Assembly (NCBI GenBank): GCA_017311315.1
Contig: CM029672.1
Location: forward strand, 10,706,463-10,770,462
DNA: 64,000 nt
Source: Dendrocalamus latiflorus
Lineage: Eukaryota > Streptophyta > Magnoliopsida > Poales > Poaceae
Direction: 5' to 3'
Under the pieces are notes generated by a model. That model had not been told where the DNA came from and did not search any database. It saw only the letters and a program-made list of their open reading frames with translations. Shown here one piece after another: positions 33,748 through 44,210 of this stretch (position 1 is the first letter of the stretch; each line of letters starts with the position of its first letter). A program made the translations under genes and the position numbers.

Positions 33748-34035
33748 CCGAATTTTTTGTATTTTAGCATTTTTTTTGAAAAATATTCACATTTAGACCC
33801 CTGGTAGTTTTAATTCCGTTTTTGGACCCAGAGCTCGACGCCGTGACCCCCGGCGCCAAGCTAACACGTCTCGGCGCCGTGGACCACGGCGCCGAGGTGC
33901 CAGACCCGCGCCAGCGTGGCGGCCGGCGTGGCGCCGACGTGGCAGGCAGCTCGGCGCCGTGGTCCGTGGCGCCGAGCTCGGCGCCGTGGTCCGTGGCGCC
34001 GAGCTCGGCGCCGTGGCTCGTGGCGCCGAGCTCCC
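33748..34035 (+). repeat. MULE1 left terminal inverted repeat
   Basis: Colinear with the reverse complement of 37690-37949. It contains the near-perfect hairpin CTCGGCGCCGTGG-A-CCACGGCGCCGAG (about 33870-33897) and further GGCGCCGTGG units. Protein-like open frames across it are repeat by-products. Confidence 0.88.
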
Positions 34036-34645
34036 TGCTACGTCTGCAGACACTCGACTGTTTAGGGTTTGCACCGATCAGCCTTTTTTCGCAAAATGAA
34101 TTACTAGGTGTATTTTTTATTTGAATTATTTAATTATAGTAATATTATGTAATGTATTTATTTATTTATAGAGAGCAAAAAATACAACATATGTTTTGAA
34201 AATTCGTTATGTATTGCAGATGATACAAGTAGGAAATATTTTGTAGAATTTTTAAAAATATTATGGTACGTTGGTAGAGTACGAATGAGTTTTGTGTGAA
34301 GTAACGATTAGTGTATTTGTGATTTTTGTACAATGCTGACCGTGAAAAATATGTTGAACTGGCAATAACATTTTTCGATCATGTTATGTTGTTTTATTGG
34401 AAGAAATTTTTTGAAATTTTTTTTGATGTCAACTGTGAAAGGAACAATTGGACGAAAGGAGTGAAAGTGATAATAAGACACGTGGGAATCATTGCATGCG
34501 AAAAGCCGAGATAATAAGCTTATAAAGTTGGGACGAACATGGCGCGTACATTTTTATTACATGCATAGCATATAGCATGATATCCAACTAACCGACCCAA
34601 CTGCTCGTACGACATCTCGTGTGGACCGGATCTATTACATCTTGT

Positions 34646-35254
34646 CTACTGGGTGTAGCGTGGTTGTTTCCCCTTTTTGTCGCGCCCTGAAGATGGCTCC
34701 GCTGCATCCTTCTTCCTGTCACTCTTGGTCTTGAGAGCCGCCTCACGAGCTTGAAGCTCTTCCTCCTGACGCTTGATGGCTGATTCACGCAGACTTAACT
34801 GCTCCTTCCTCCTTTGCAGCTCATCCTCCTTGCCCTTCAGACGGATTTGGTCCACCCTCACACAGCGCTCTTGCTCAAGCCGCATCTGTTGTTCCACCTC
34901 GCGAGCCTGAGTCATCTTGACAAAGTATTGAGCTTTGTTTTCCACCTCCACTGCCCGGTTATCTGGCCATGCCGGCGACACCCGATCCACCCATTCGATG
35001 AACGTGCAAGCCTATGTGTGGCGTGGTAGATGTCATGGATCAAGTTAAAAACGATAACGAGAAACAAATGATTTAGTTGTGGTCGTTACCACGAAGTCGT
35101 CATCCATGTCTGGACACTTGAAGAACCTACGGCCGTATTTGGCTCGTTGTACTCGATCAGTCCAGACTCCCAACATCGTTCTAAATCCGCAATGGCACTT
35201 CGGGCGCTCATGCCACTCCGGCACTCCAAATGGGTCGGACCTCCAGGAAGACAT
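34646..35254 (-). CDS. GRF-type zinc-finger / coiled-coil protein encoded by MULE1
   Basis: Two exons on the minus strand, 35254-35090 and 35011-34646, GT/AG borders and phase 0, giving 176 residues with no stop. The first exon opens MSSWRSDPFGVPEW and holds the first finger half CHCGFRTMLG...RRFFKCP; the splice completes it with ACTFIEWVD, so the Cys-Cys-Cys-Cys GRF finger is reconstituted exactly across the intron. GRF fingers bind nucleic acid in several DNA-processing proteins. The rest (from about residue 80) is a Glu/Arg/Gln-rich coiled coil ending in a basic tail (GRDKKGKQPRYTQ). A weak TATA-like ACATAAAG is at 35315-35323. Its role in transposition is unknown; I suggest an accessory factor. 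MULE2 has a decayed counterpart. Confidence 0.75.
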
Positions 35255-35659
35255 TGTAGTAGTATTGTGATGCCTTGAGGTGGAGATGTGGTATGGAAGA
35301 CATAGGAGGGAGGCCTTTATGTAGGCAGGTAATCTGGTGCAGTGGGCATAGTCCATGGAGAGGATCTTTTCGATTTTCCCGGATTCCAGTGTAGCAATAA
35401 ATGGCCCTATGTAGGCTTTTAGAGACTACAGTCTCGTAATAAATTCATAGTTCGTAGCCTTTTCAGAGATTGGACCATTCAATGTATTTGGTACAACATA
35501 GCCTTTTCTGTTGTTTTCTGCTATAGGCCTATGTCATCCAGTCATCGGGTTTCACAGCATCCGGATCAGGGATCTTAGCTCTCTCATCCCAGTCCTCTGG
35601 CTTCTTGTCATCAGGGTCAGGAATAGTCCTGGGGGCGGATGTACTTAAGATAAGCACCT

Positions 35660-36022
35660 CACTGAGCAAAGCTGCCCTGTTTTGTCATATCACAGAGCAA
35701 AGCTGCCCCGTTTTGTCATCGCACTGAGCAAAGCTGCCCCGTTTTGTCATGTCACTGAGCAAAAGCTGACCTCTTTTGTCATGTCACTGAGAAAAGCTGT
35801 CCTCTTTTGTCATCTCACTGAGCAAAGCTGGGCCGTGTTGTCATGTCCCTCAGCAAAGCTGCACTGTATTGACATCTCACTGAGCAAAGCTGCCCTTTTT
35901 TTGACATCTCTGTGCAAAGCTGGCCTCTATTGTCACATCTCAGTGCAAAGCTGGCCCCTTTCGTCAAGTATGTACGCAGAACTGTTATCTTTTTTTTGTG
36001 GTCACTGCATGAAGCTACCCCG
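35660..36022 (+). repeat. MULE1 31-bp tandem repeat array between divergent genes
   Basis: About twelve units with period 31, consensus GCAAAGCTGCCCCGTTTTGT + CATCTCACTGA. It occupies the gap between the minus-strand GRF gene and the plus-strand GRF gene and ends just before a TATA-like CTATAAGTA at 36028. MULE2 has a homologous array at the same place. Confidence 0.92.
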
Positions 36023-36027
36023 TTTTG

Positions 36028-36036
36028 CTATAAGTA
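36028..36036 (+). promoter_or_regulatory. Probable TATA box of MULE1 plus-strand gene
   Basis: CTATAAGTA lies about 100 bases before the ATG at 36135 and directly after the 31-bp repeat array, a suitable position for a core promoter. Confidence 0.5.
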
Positions 36037-36134
36037 GCACGGTTGGAGTCCTATGACATTGTAAATCGAACACGGTTGAGCTTCCTATATTCACGACCTC
36101 CTCGTTGCCTATCTCTTTCGTGGTGAAACATACC

Positions 36135-36748
36135 ATGTCGGAAGCCGATGGGCCAGTGGGATTTGGGTCACCGAAGGAAGACATTCCCTTAGAAAGGAGG
36201 GAGATGTTCGGTCCACAGTACCGATTGATACCAAGCCGGCGTGCTCAACCAGCGTGGCCGAAATGCAGACACAATGAGTACGCGGTCGTGCAGATCTTGG
36301 ATTCCCCGAACGATGGCGGGCGACGTTTCTTCCGATGCTCACGCTCCGGGGTAGAAATTAGTAATATTACATTTTTTATTGCTTATGGACCCTCGAGGTT
36401 GACCGTCCTTTTTTTTTGCAGATGGCAAAATGCGACTTCTCCCGCTGGATCGACCCTCCTCATGAACGGTATGTTGATCGTTATGTGGATACATTATAGG
36501 CTCGAATATGGGACTTGGAGTACCGAATGGAGAGTCTCACTGAGGAGAACAACGACCTCCGCGAACAGATGCAACGCGAGAGAGGCAACGAGGAGGTCAT
36601 GAATATAGGAAGCTCTTATGATCCCATATGTTGCTGCGCGAACCCGAGCTGCATATGTGCATGCCACTACCACGACGGCCAGCCACGTCCGAGGCGGCCC
36701 CCTCAGCAATTCTCTATGTGGGTGCCACGAGGCTCGTTTGGCATGTAG
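36135..36748 (+). pseudogene. GRF-finger gene with Cys-rich tail (MULE1), one in-frame stop
   Basis: Exon 1 is 36135-36350 (MSEADGPVGFGSPKED...) and exon 2 36422-36748, with donor GTAGAA and acceptor TTTGCAG. Together they build a GRF finger: WPKCRHNEYAVV, GGRRFFRCSRSG, then MAKCDFSRWIDPPHE. A TAG at 36497-36499 (MULE2 has CGA at the aligned codon) would stop translation after about 97 residues, leaving the finger alone. Beyond the stop the frame stays open: a coiled coil (RMESLTEENNDLREQMQ), then a Cys-rich motif CCCANPSCICACHYHDG and a Pro/Arg-rich end. Because the tail is conserved in MULE2 it was once translated. A 38-base stretch in exon 2 is inverted in the 5' leader. Confidence 0.72.
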
Positions 36749-37266
36749 GTCACGAGGGTTATGGTTGTGTTGTATTTTAGTTAATGTATTTGTTGATGTG
36801 TTGATGCTGTGGCGGTAGGACTGTTATGTTGATGTTATTCCTAGATTCCAGTGTAGATTGGAACATAGCCTTTTGATGTCGTTTTCTGCTACAGGCCTAA
36901 TGCTGTAAAGGCTAAAGACCTACGCCCCTATATGTGTACTGGCATACAAAAGCCTAGAAAGCTAATTGTTGCGTCATTAGTCTATCTCTAATGTTGTGTC
37001 ATTGCAAACGTGTCGGCATATCAACTACTTTTATCGTGGACGTCAGAAAATTTCGCCAAGTTCCCCCTGTTTTTGGAGCCACTTAAACACAAATATCACA
37101 TGAATATAACATATACACATATATACAACAAGTAGCTCACTGCACACACATATGTACAACATATATTTCAGACCAACCACTTACCAAGTGCCTCCTAGCT
37201 CATTACAACATATATACAACGGGCTACACATATATCTCAGTCCAACCACAAGCCTACACATAAGTA

Positions 37267-37704
37267 TCACTGCCTCCTAGCCTTACCCTTACCCTTACCA
37301 AGGGCGTCGGTGCCTGGAGTGAAACGGCTAGGCTCGCGGCGGCGTCTGCGTCGTACAGGCTGTGAAGGCTGAGTCGAAGGAGCGTCTACGAGCTGAGACG
37401 GGCCTATCTCATCGTAAGTCTGCTCCACCTCATCCTCGTCCTCGTCCTCACCGCCCTGGGACGGGAAAGTGTCGCTCCTCGTGGGGGACGAGCTCTGTCC
37501 CGTGTACGACCCTCGCCGCGTCTGTTCTGGGGGACGGGCGGCCGAGGCGGTCGACGAGGGGAGGCCGGCGGCCGCGGCGGGGAGGACGCGAGTGCGGGGA
37601 GGGGACGGGAGGCGGCGGCACCACTGGGCGGCGGCGGGGACAGAGGGAGGAGGAGTTGCGAATGAACGAGGCCCGCGTGCTCGGTGCCGTTTTAGAAGCC
37701 GCAT
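37267..37704 (-). pseudogene. Residual C-terminal tail frame of the deleted MULE1 transposase-side gene
   Basis: On the minus strand from ATG 37704, inside the right terminal repeat, a 145-residue frame runs to 37267. Its last third is acidic (GGEDEDEDEVEQTYDE) and then Arg-rich, ending RFTPGTDALGKGKGKARRQ. I recall similar basic FTPGTDAL-type tails on plant MULE-associated proteins. The first part is encoded by terminal-repeat sequence, so this looks like a gene internally deleted down to its start region and tail. It has no catalytic domain. Identity is tentative. Confidence 0.45.
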
Positions 37705-37949
37705 GCTCGGCGCCAAGATCCATGGCGCCGAGCTCGGCGCCACGAGCCACGGCGCCGAGCTGCCTGCCACGTCGGCCGCCACGCTGGCGCGGGTCTGGCA
37801 CCTCGGCGCCGTGGTCCACGGCGCCGAGACGTGTTACCTCGGCGCCGTGGGTCACGGCGCCGAGCTCTGGGTCCAAAAACGGAATTAAAACTACCAGGGG
37901 TCTAAATGTGAATATTTTTCAAAAAAGGGCTAAAATACAAAAAATTCGG
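37690..37949 (-). repeat. MULE1 right terminal inverted repeat
   Basis: Reverse complement of 33748-34035 with scattered substitutions; carries several GGCGCC palindromes and ends ATTCGG before the TGAGAAAGA duplication. Confidence 0.88.
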
Positions 37950-38004
37950 TGAGAAAGATGCTTAAGAATACCGGAGAAATAATCGTACGTCATCGAGCTG
38001 TACC

Positions 38005-38793
38005 TAGAGATGCAAACGGATCGAATACGGACGGATAATGTCTCTACTATATTTGCTTTCACATTTTCTCTCGGATGCGGATACGAATACGGATACCTTG
38101 GATATAAATACAAATACGAATAATATCAAATATAGATACGGAGCGAATACGAATCAAAACGAATACGGTCACGAATATTTATCGGAACATAAAAACCCCT
38201 TAAATTATACATCCAATATCAATGAAAATACATAAATAGTTTATCTTGTCAAAACATTAATGAAATCTAAACAAGTATAAGTATTTTTATCCATAATAGT
38301 CATACCATTGTACAGATTTTAAATCTTCAAATGACAGTTAATTTTTTTAAAGTTCTAAATAATTCTTACTGGATTTCTACCATTTACATGTGACTAACAA
38401 ATTAATTAAGAATTTAAATTTACATCAAAACAATTTAAACGGAAGTACATCAATTCAATTGTTACAAATTTTAATCTACCGATAATACTAAATTTATTTT
38501 TAATAAACATAAATATTTGTTAGTGGGCTGGTTGCAGGGGAGATGAGAGAGGCTGGCTTGGGCTGGGTAATGTTGGGCTGAAATCTTGGATATTTGGATT
38601 CATATTATCCGGATAATCCGTATTCGTATCCATATTCACCGGATATCAGGCCTACTATATTCGTATTCGTTTCCGACAAAAAATCTGTATTCGTTTCCGA
38701 TTCGAGAATTATCCAAGAAAATCCAATCCGACACAATCCGTATTCGTTTTCATCCGGATCGGTTGAAAACTAGCCGATCCGTTTTCACCTCTA
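38005..38793. mobile_element. hAT MITE between the two MULEs
   Basis: Terminal repeats TAGAGATGCAAACGGATCG and, read inward from the right, TAGAGGTGAAAACGGATCGG. Perfect 8-bp duplication GCTGTACC at 37997-38004 and 38794-38801. It is 789 bp, with CGAATACGG-type motifs near both ends and an AT-rich centre. No transposase. The ends resemble the Ac-like pattern (TGAAAACGG), so an Ac-type transposase could have moved it. Confidence 0.92.
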
Positions 38794-39638
38794 GCTGTAC
38801 CTACTACCACGTGGGCCTATCTTGGGAGGTCGTATGCACATGGAGTGTGTCCAGCCGGCAGCCATATGTGTGGAATTTTTTTGTAAATAATCTATATTTT
38901 ATTTGAAATAACAGAAATATATCTGTGTAAATATTCTTTACAGAAATGACTTCCAGTTGTCGAACCGTTAGACGACTAGAGCCTATCGCCCAACAGCTGT
39001 GAGACGCGCAAGCTGTCTGTGGGCTGTTGGACGATAGGTTTCAGTCGCCGAGCCGTTGGGTGACTAGAGTCTGTTGCCTAACAGCCGGGCAACTACATTT
39101 GTAGTTGCTCGATTGTTCAGCGACTGCAAACGACCCATTCGTACGGTAGCTGGGAGGCAATGTCGGTTAATCCATTCGTGATTTTCGTAGATTATGAATG
39201 TTAGATAATCTGTTAGATTCGCAATAACAGTTTACGATCGTTATATATTGTTGTAATGCAAGAAATTTTGTGAATTTTTTTAGAATGATTGAAATAACAA
39301 CGATTGGTAAGTACAAAAGTAAGTGATATTGTGATGTAACCGGGAATTCATACAGAGGAGAACTTGTTTGTTAATGTTATTGGATGACTTGATACACGAC
39401 TAATTGAATACAAAAAGACGAGAAAATACGCTTGCCCAAATTAAAATAGACTTCATAGAAAAGTTGGGGGTAACACGGCGCGTAGGATTTGGTTACATAT
39501 ATAAGAAAAATCATCATGCATAATGCATAAAACCAAACTACTCGTACGGTACATATGCGTCTTTTTGGAATGGAACTAAATTGGACCTTCAGGGGACTAG
39601 TTAGTGCATGACGGTCTAACCTACTATGCGGATCGAGG

Positions 39639-40403
39639 TCATTTTCCCTTCCTTGCGAGCTCAACATTGAACTCCTCGGCGACCTCTTTTGCTTTAACCG
39701 CCATTTTCCTCTTTTTCTCGCGCTCGCTCTCGCGAGCCTCACGCTCCCTGTGCGTACACGCCTCAAGATGAGCTTTTGTCTCCCGACGTATACACTCAGT
39801 CTGCTTGTCGTTGTGGTGTTCCTCCTCCCAGATCTCACAGGCTCTTTTGACATCCCCACTCCTCGAAGTCGAGAGCCCACTGGTCATATGGGTGAATCTC
39901 TAAGTCAATCCACTTGCGGTAGCCACATAGCAATTCTACGGACTGTGGTTAGACGGGAGAGGTTGTTAGTGTATACTTTAAAAGAGAAATAGTACAGGGA
40001 ACACGCTGTAACTGGTTCTTACCGATTACCGATAGCTACTCGTATCCCAACAGTGGTCAGGATAGTCACATGAGTAGTTTGTGCAACCCCAATAATGCAT
40101 GCCCAAGCTGAGCCACTGCTTAGACTTAAAAAACTTGCATGGGTCCCTGTACCAATAGAGGGACGACATCTCTCCCTCGGGCGAGTGTTGCGGCAAATAC
40201 TTGGTTGGAACGTTTGAGATGGGGTTCTTGCTATGGGTGACGTCATTGCGGGGAGTTGACCTCATGGCACGCTCCGCTTGTTTGGACCAGGCCGCAGCAG
40301 CCCTTTCTTATTCATCGCGGGCAGCAACAGACCTTGCTAGTTTGCGAGTCTCCTCCTATTGCTTTATCATCTTGTCCCATTGCTTCTTCTGCCTCTTTTT
40401 CAT
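39639..40403 (-). pseudogene. GRF/coiled-coil gene of MULE2, degenerate
   Basis: From ATG 40403 the frame reads MKKRQKKQWDKMIKQ with two internal stops, then SLYWYRDPCKFFKSKQWLSL and C-rich YWGCTNYSCDYPDHC; an intron (donor GTAAGAA near 40022, acceptor CACAG near 39940) joins to a finger-end motif CGYRKWIDLE and a long charged coiled coil (REREARESEREKKRKMAVKA) ending at 39639. The layout parallels the intact MULE1 minus gene (finger then coiled coil), but residues are poorly conserved. TATA box TTTATAAAAG at 40482-40491. Not functional as it stands. Confidence 0.5.
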
Positions 40404-40604
40404 CCCGACATGGTGAAGCAAGTTCTGGTGTAGTGTTGGATTTGGTTGTGCAGTGTTTTCTCCTAGATCTCTTCCACCTCCTTTTATAAACCAAAGGGTT
40501 GACATAGTGTGGTTTATTTCATGTGAGTAGGCTGCGAGGCAGAGTGTTGTATTGTCTTTTGGAAAAGTTGCTGGCGAAAAGCTAGCAAGTCTGATCTTCT
40601 CACT

Positions 40605-41232
40605 GTGCAAAGCTGCACCCTTTGGTCTTGTCGCTGTGCAAAGCTAGCCCGTATGGTCTTATCGCTGTGCAAAGCTGCCCCATGTGGTCTTGTCGCTACA
40701 TAAAGCTGCCCCGTCTGGTGTAGTCATTTCACAAAGTTACCTCGTCTAGTGTTGTCACTATGCAAAGCTGGCTTATGTGGTCTTGTCGCTGCGCAAAGCT
40801 ACCCTGTGTGGTCTTGTCGTTATGCAAAGCTATCCCGTGTGGTCTTGTCGCTGAACAAAACTGCCCTGTCTGGTGTAATCGCTGCACAAAGCTGCTCTAT
40901 CTGGTCTTCTCACTGCGCAAATCTGCCCCATCTTGTCTTCTCACTGTGTGAAGCTACCCCATGTAGTCCTGTAGCTATGCAAAACTGTCTTATGTGGTCT
41001 TGTCGCTATGCAAAGTTGCCCTGTGTGGTCTTATCGCTACACAAAGCTACCCTGTCTGGTGTAGTCGCTGTGCAAAGTTGCTCCGTCTAGTCTTCTCACT
41101 ATGCAAAACTACCCCGTCTTGTCTTCTCACTGCGTGAAGCTGCCCCATGTTGTCTTGTTGCTAAGCAAAGCTACTCTATGTGGTTTTGTCATTGCACAAA
41201 GCTACTCTGTCCAGTGTAGTCACTGCACAAAG
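40605..41232 (+). repeat. MULE2 31-bp tandem repeat array
   Basis: Twenty units of exactly 31 bp, consensus GCAAAGCTGCCCCGTGTGGT + CTTGTCGCTGT. Variant units (GTCTGGTGTAGTCGC type) recur every five or six units (units 4, 9, 15, 20), a higher-order periodicity. Same unit length, core (GCAAAGCTGCCCCGT) and position as in MULE1. Confidence 0.92.
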
Positions 41233-41348
41233 GTTGCACATGATGTAGTTTGTCATAAGGCACGCTGCGACACCCCACGGGCTATAAAATGCACGTCCCA
41301 CCCTTGCAAGTAGGAAGAACTATCTTATCTGTTATAAAGTAACATACC

Positions 41349-41961
41349 ATAGCAGACGCCGAGAGGCCAGTCAAACATGGGTCACCAAAGGGAAACCTTC
41401 TGCTCAAAAGAAGGGAGGACTTTGATGTTAACTACTACTTGTTGCCAAATAGGCATGCTCAGCCAGTGTGGCCAAAATGCAGACACGTGGAGGACGCGGT
41501 CGTGCAGGTGGTGGAAGGCCATTTGGATGGCGGGCGACAATTCTTTGATGCCCACACTCTGGGGTACAATTAGAAAATCATCTATTTTGTATTATTGCTA
41601 ATAGAGTTTCGATGTTAACCTTCCTATCCAGCAGATGGCCAAATGCGACTTCGTGCGATGGATTGATCCTCCTCATGAACGGTATGTTGTGAGGTACGTG
41701 GATATGTTGCGAGAGCAAATCATTGACTTGGAGGCACAGATTGGAAGTCTCGAAGAGCAGAAAGATGACCTCCGTTAGCAGATACAATGTGAGAGTAGCA
41801 ACGAGAAGGTCATCAATATAGGAAGTTCGTATAATCCGACATGTTGTTGCACGAACCCTAACTGCATATGTGCTTGCTACTACAACGACGGCTAGCCACG
41901 TCCGAGACGGCCCCCTCTACAACACTCCATATGGGTAACGCGAGGCTCATTCTACCAGTAG
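41349..41961 (+). pseudogene. GRF-finger gene with Cys-rich tail (MULE2), degenerate
   Basis: Homologous to the MULE1 plus-strand gene. The start codon position reads ATA (41349). The first exon keeps PVWPKCRHVEDAVVQVVEG but a one-base change in length breaks the finger's RRFFRC. Exon 2 (acceptor CCAGCAG, from 41635) reads MAKCDFVRWIDPPHERYVVR, a coiled coil (REQIIDLEAQIGSLEEQKDD), a TAG, then CCCTNPNCICACYYNDG, another TAG and the Pro/Arg-rich end. Finger, coiled coil and CCC-x-NP-x-C-x-C-x-C tail are thus shared by both elements. Confidence 0.75.
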
Positions 41962-42368
41962 GCACGCACGGATAACGTTGTACCATAGTACTCTCCCCTG
42001 TTGTCTGCGGTATTGTTCAATGTCATCAAGCATGTAATTGGATGGTTTACATGTCGGTGTGGTTGCCATTCATTGAGTGCACTGTTCGAGTGGTGCGGGT
42101 GTTGGTGCGGTTGCCCTTAATTGAGTGGTACAGACGTCAACACGGATCGAACAAACGAACATCGTAAACAGAAGTACAACTAAGATTGCAATAGTATTGC
42201 AAACATCACTTAGTAAATAAGAAATGTAAGTAATACAGCAACAACAAATGTACAACTAGCACTACACCCTCCAACAGCATCCCTAGCCCCCACCGTCGCC
42301 ACCTTAGCCCCCTCTGTCTCCGCATCCACGTCCTCCCGTATGGCCCTACTTGGTCGTCTTCCTTAGCG

Positions 42369-43317
42369 CTAGGTGTCGGCGCGCTGACAAGGTAAGATGC
42401 TCAGGAGACCTATGCACACAAGGCCCAAAGCCGAAAGTGTGGAAGAACCTCCAGGGGTGTGGCCTGAGGTGCCGAGCCCGTTGGCGTGCATCCTCCAAGG
42501 ACAACCGGCCTGCTCGCACATCACGCTGCACTGCTCTTGGCTAGATTTCATGACCTGAAAAGTCCGCTGCATGGATAGAGCCCATAGCTTGATGGAATCC
42601 TGCAACGATGCCTTGTCAGCAAACATTGAATGCAACTGAACCTCCATGGCACTCCCACAGTGATTTATGCTCATCATGTGCGGTAACACCCTCAACATCA
42701 AACCGGTTCTATTTCAGCGAGATGGGAGCTTCGTCCTCATCTGAACTATCCTCGTTGTCCTCCTGTACAGCTTCTTTTTCAGCCTAAGCCATCTGGTCAT
42801 CGCTCTCCATTTGATGATGCACTATGTACTCCATATGCTTCCCTTCATCAGCTTGTCCTGTAGCCTCACCATGCCGTGACCATTCTTCCTCTCCTCCATG
42901 TACCGTATCGGCCTCATGCTAGGTGCCCGAGCTGCTTGCACCTCCCGCATGATAGCCGTTGGCACAACCTTGTACAACTTCTATTGGGCATGGTTGCACA
43001 AGCATCACACACTTGTATCCACGGCGGCGGTACCCTTGCACAAACCCCTTCCAAGCAATAGTGTGCATCAATGTTCTCAACTCCCATCTAATATTAACGG
43101 GAGACCGGCTCCAAAGCCCTTGTGTGACGATGCTGCACACCTTAGGATCCAAGGAGAAACTGCGGGTTAGCCAATACATCACATCTACGATTCGAGCATT
43201 CTCGCCGTCTGGGTGTATCAGAGTGGCTTGTGCAAAACTGCTCAAGTCAACACCGTTCGGACCTTCACGAATGGTGCTAACACCGTAATGTACTTTCAAT
43301 ATAATGGGTATCGGCAT
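42369..43317 (-). pseudogene. MuDR-type transposase, N-terminal fragments (MULE2)
   Basis: On the minus strand from ATG 43317 a 132-residue frame starts MPIPIILKVHYG, the kind of N-terminal domain seen ahead of plant MULE transposases. In another frame, 42701-42369 reads FADKASLQDSIKLWALSMQR and SVMCEQAGCPWRMHANGLG, the MuDR DNA-binding domain with its CxxxxxCPW signature. Frameshifts and stops separate the two, and the catalytic DDE region is entirely absent; a basic tail follows to about 42255. The gene read inward from the right terminus. Internally deleted and dead. Confidence 0.7.
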
Positions 43318-44210
43318 TGCTGATGTCTGCCTAATATATTTTCAATGTTGCACTAGTCAAATCTCATTGCATATTATGAAAGTACTGCTGTACTGTAATT
43401 TACATTTCAATGACCATTCACCTATCATAACCAACTACACTACCCTTATAGCATTAACTCCCTAATGGCAGACTGTGCACCGACGCTGCTCTTGTCTCGC
43501 TGCTCGAGCTCTCTACTACTGTAAATAATTTTTAATGGGTTTTGAATTTTTATATGACATATTGGTTTAAATGCCATTATGCTAGTTATAACGATATATA
43601 TGATTTTTAATGTACTAATGACATTACATTCATTCGTAATTAATCATAAATGTTACGTATTTTTATTTTGTACAAAGCAAACTATTTAATTCATACAAAA
43701 GAATTGACTGAATCTTGAATAACTATAAATTTCTACGGATGCTTAATTCATACATAACATTGACTAAATTTTCTACAACTACAATTTTGTACGGATGCTA
43801 ATTTGTTATGAATGCTAATTTTCTACAACTATGTTCATTAGATTCTCTACAACTACAGGTTTCTATGGCTGTTAATTTTCTATAACTACACTGACTAAAT
43901 TTTCTATACCAAAGTTACACTATTCTTTTCTACAGCTACAATTTTCTATAGATACTAATTATACACTAAATGAACTATTTACTTCATACAAAAAATATTG
44001 ACTACAACATACAAAAAATTTAACCTAACGGAAGTCGGGGAACCTCTCCTTCTTCCTTTCCCTCTCCTCCAACCTCTCCCTCTCCTCTCCTGTCTTCTCT
44101 TTTTCTTCCCTCTCCTCTTCTCTTCTTTCTTTCCCTTCTTCCTTCTCTTCACCGCGTGATGTGGGCGAAAGAAATTCTGGGGGCTCGGTCGCACGGTCGA
44201 TTTATATGCG
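43318..44210. other. MULE2 right internal region, non-coding
   Basis: AT-rich, with repeated TTTTCTACAACTA-type phrases between about 43700 and 43960 and a pyrimidine-rich run at 44040-44150. It joins the right terminal repeat. No gene seen. Confidence 0.5.

Larger units (their letters stand above)
33748..37949 (-). mobile_element. MULE1: Mutator-like element with divergent GRF-finger gene pair
   Basis: Termini CCGAATTTTTTGTATTTTAG at both ends in inverted orientation, with a perfect 9-bp target duplication TGAGAAAGA (33739-33747 and 37950-37958). Terminal inverted repeats of about 260-290 bp (33748-34035 and 37690-37949) are rich in GGCGCC palindromes. Length 4202 bp. Inside: minus-strand GRF gene, 31-bp repeat array, plus-strand GRF gene, and a residual C-terminal tail frame near the right end. 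No catalytic transposase domain, so it depends on a relative. Same layout as MULE2. Confidence 0.9.

Noticed and set aside
33793..34124. Frames rich in SSAPW repeats on both strands in the MULE1 end
   Set aside because: Created by GGCGCC palindromes in the terminal repeat; the same pattern recurs at the other end.
35660..36022. Regular 31-bp repeats that could suggest a CRISPR array
   Set aside because: Units are head-to-tail without unique spacers, the context is a plant MULE, and no cas gene exists.
43979..44194. 71-codon Lys/Arg-rich frame
   Set aside because: Lies in a simple pyrimidine-rich run near the MULE2 end; low complexity only.
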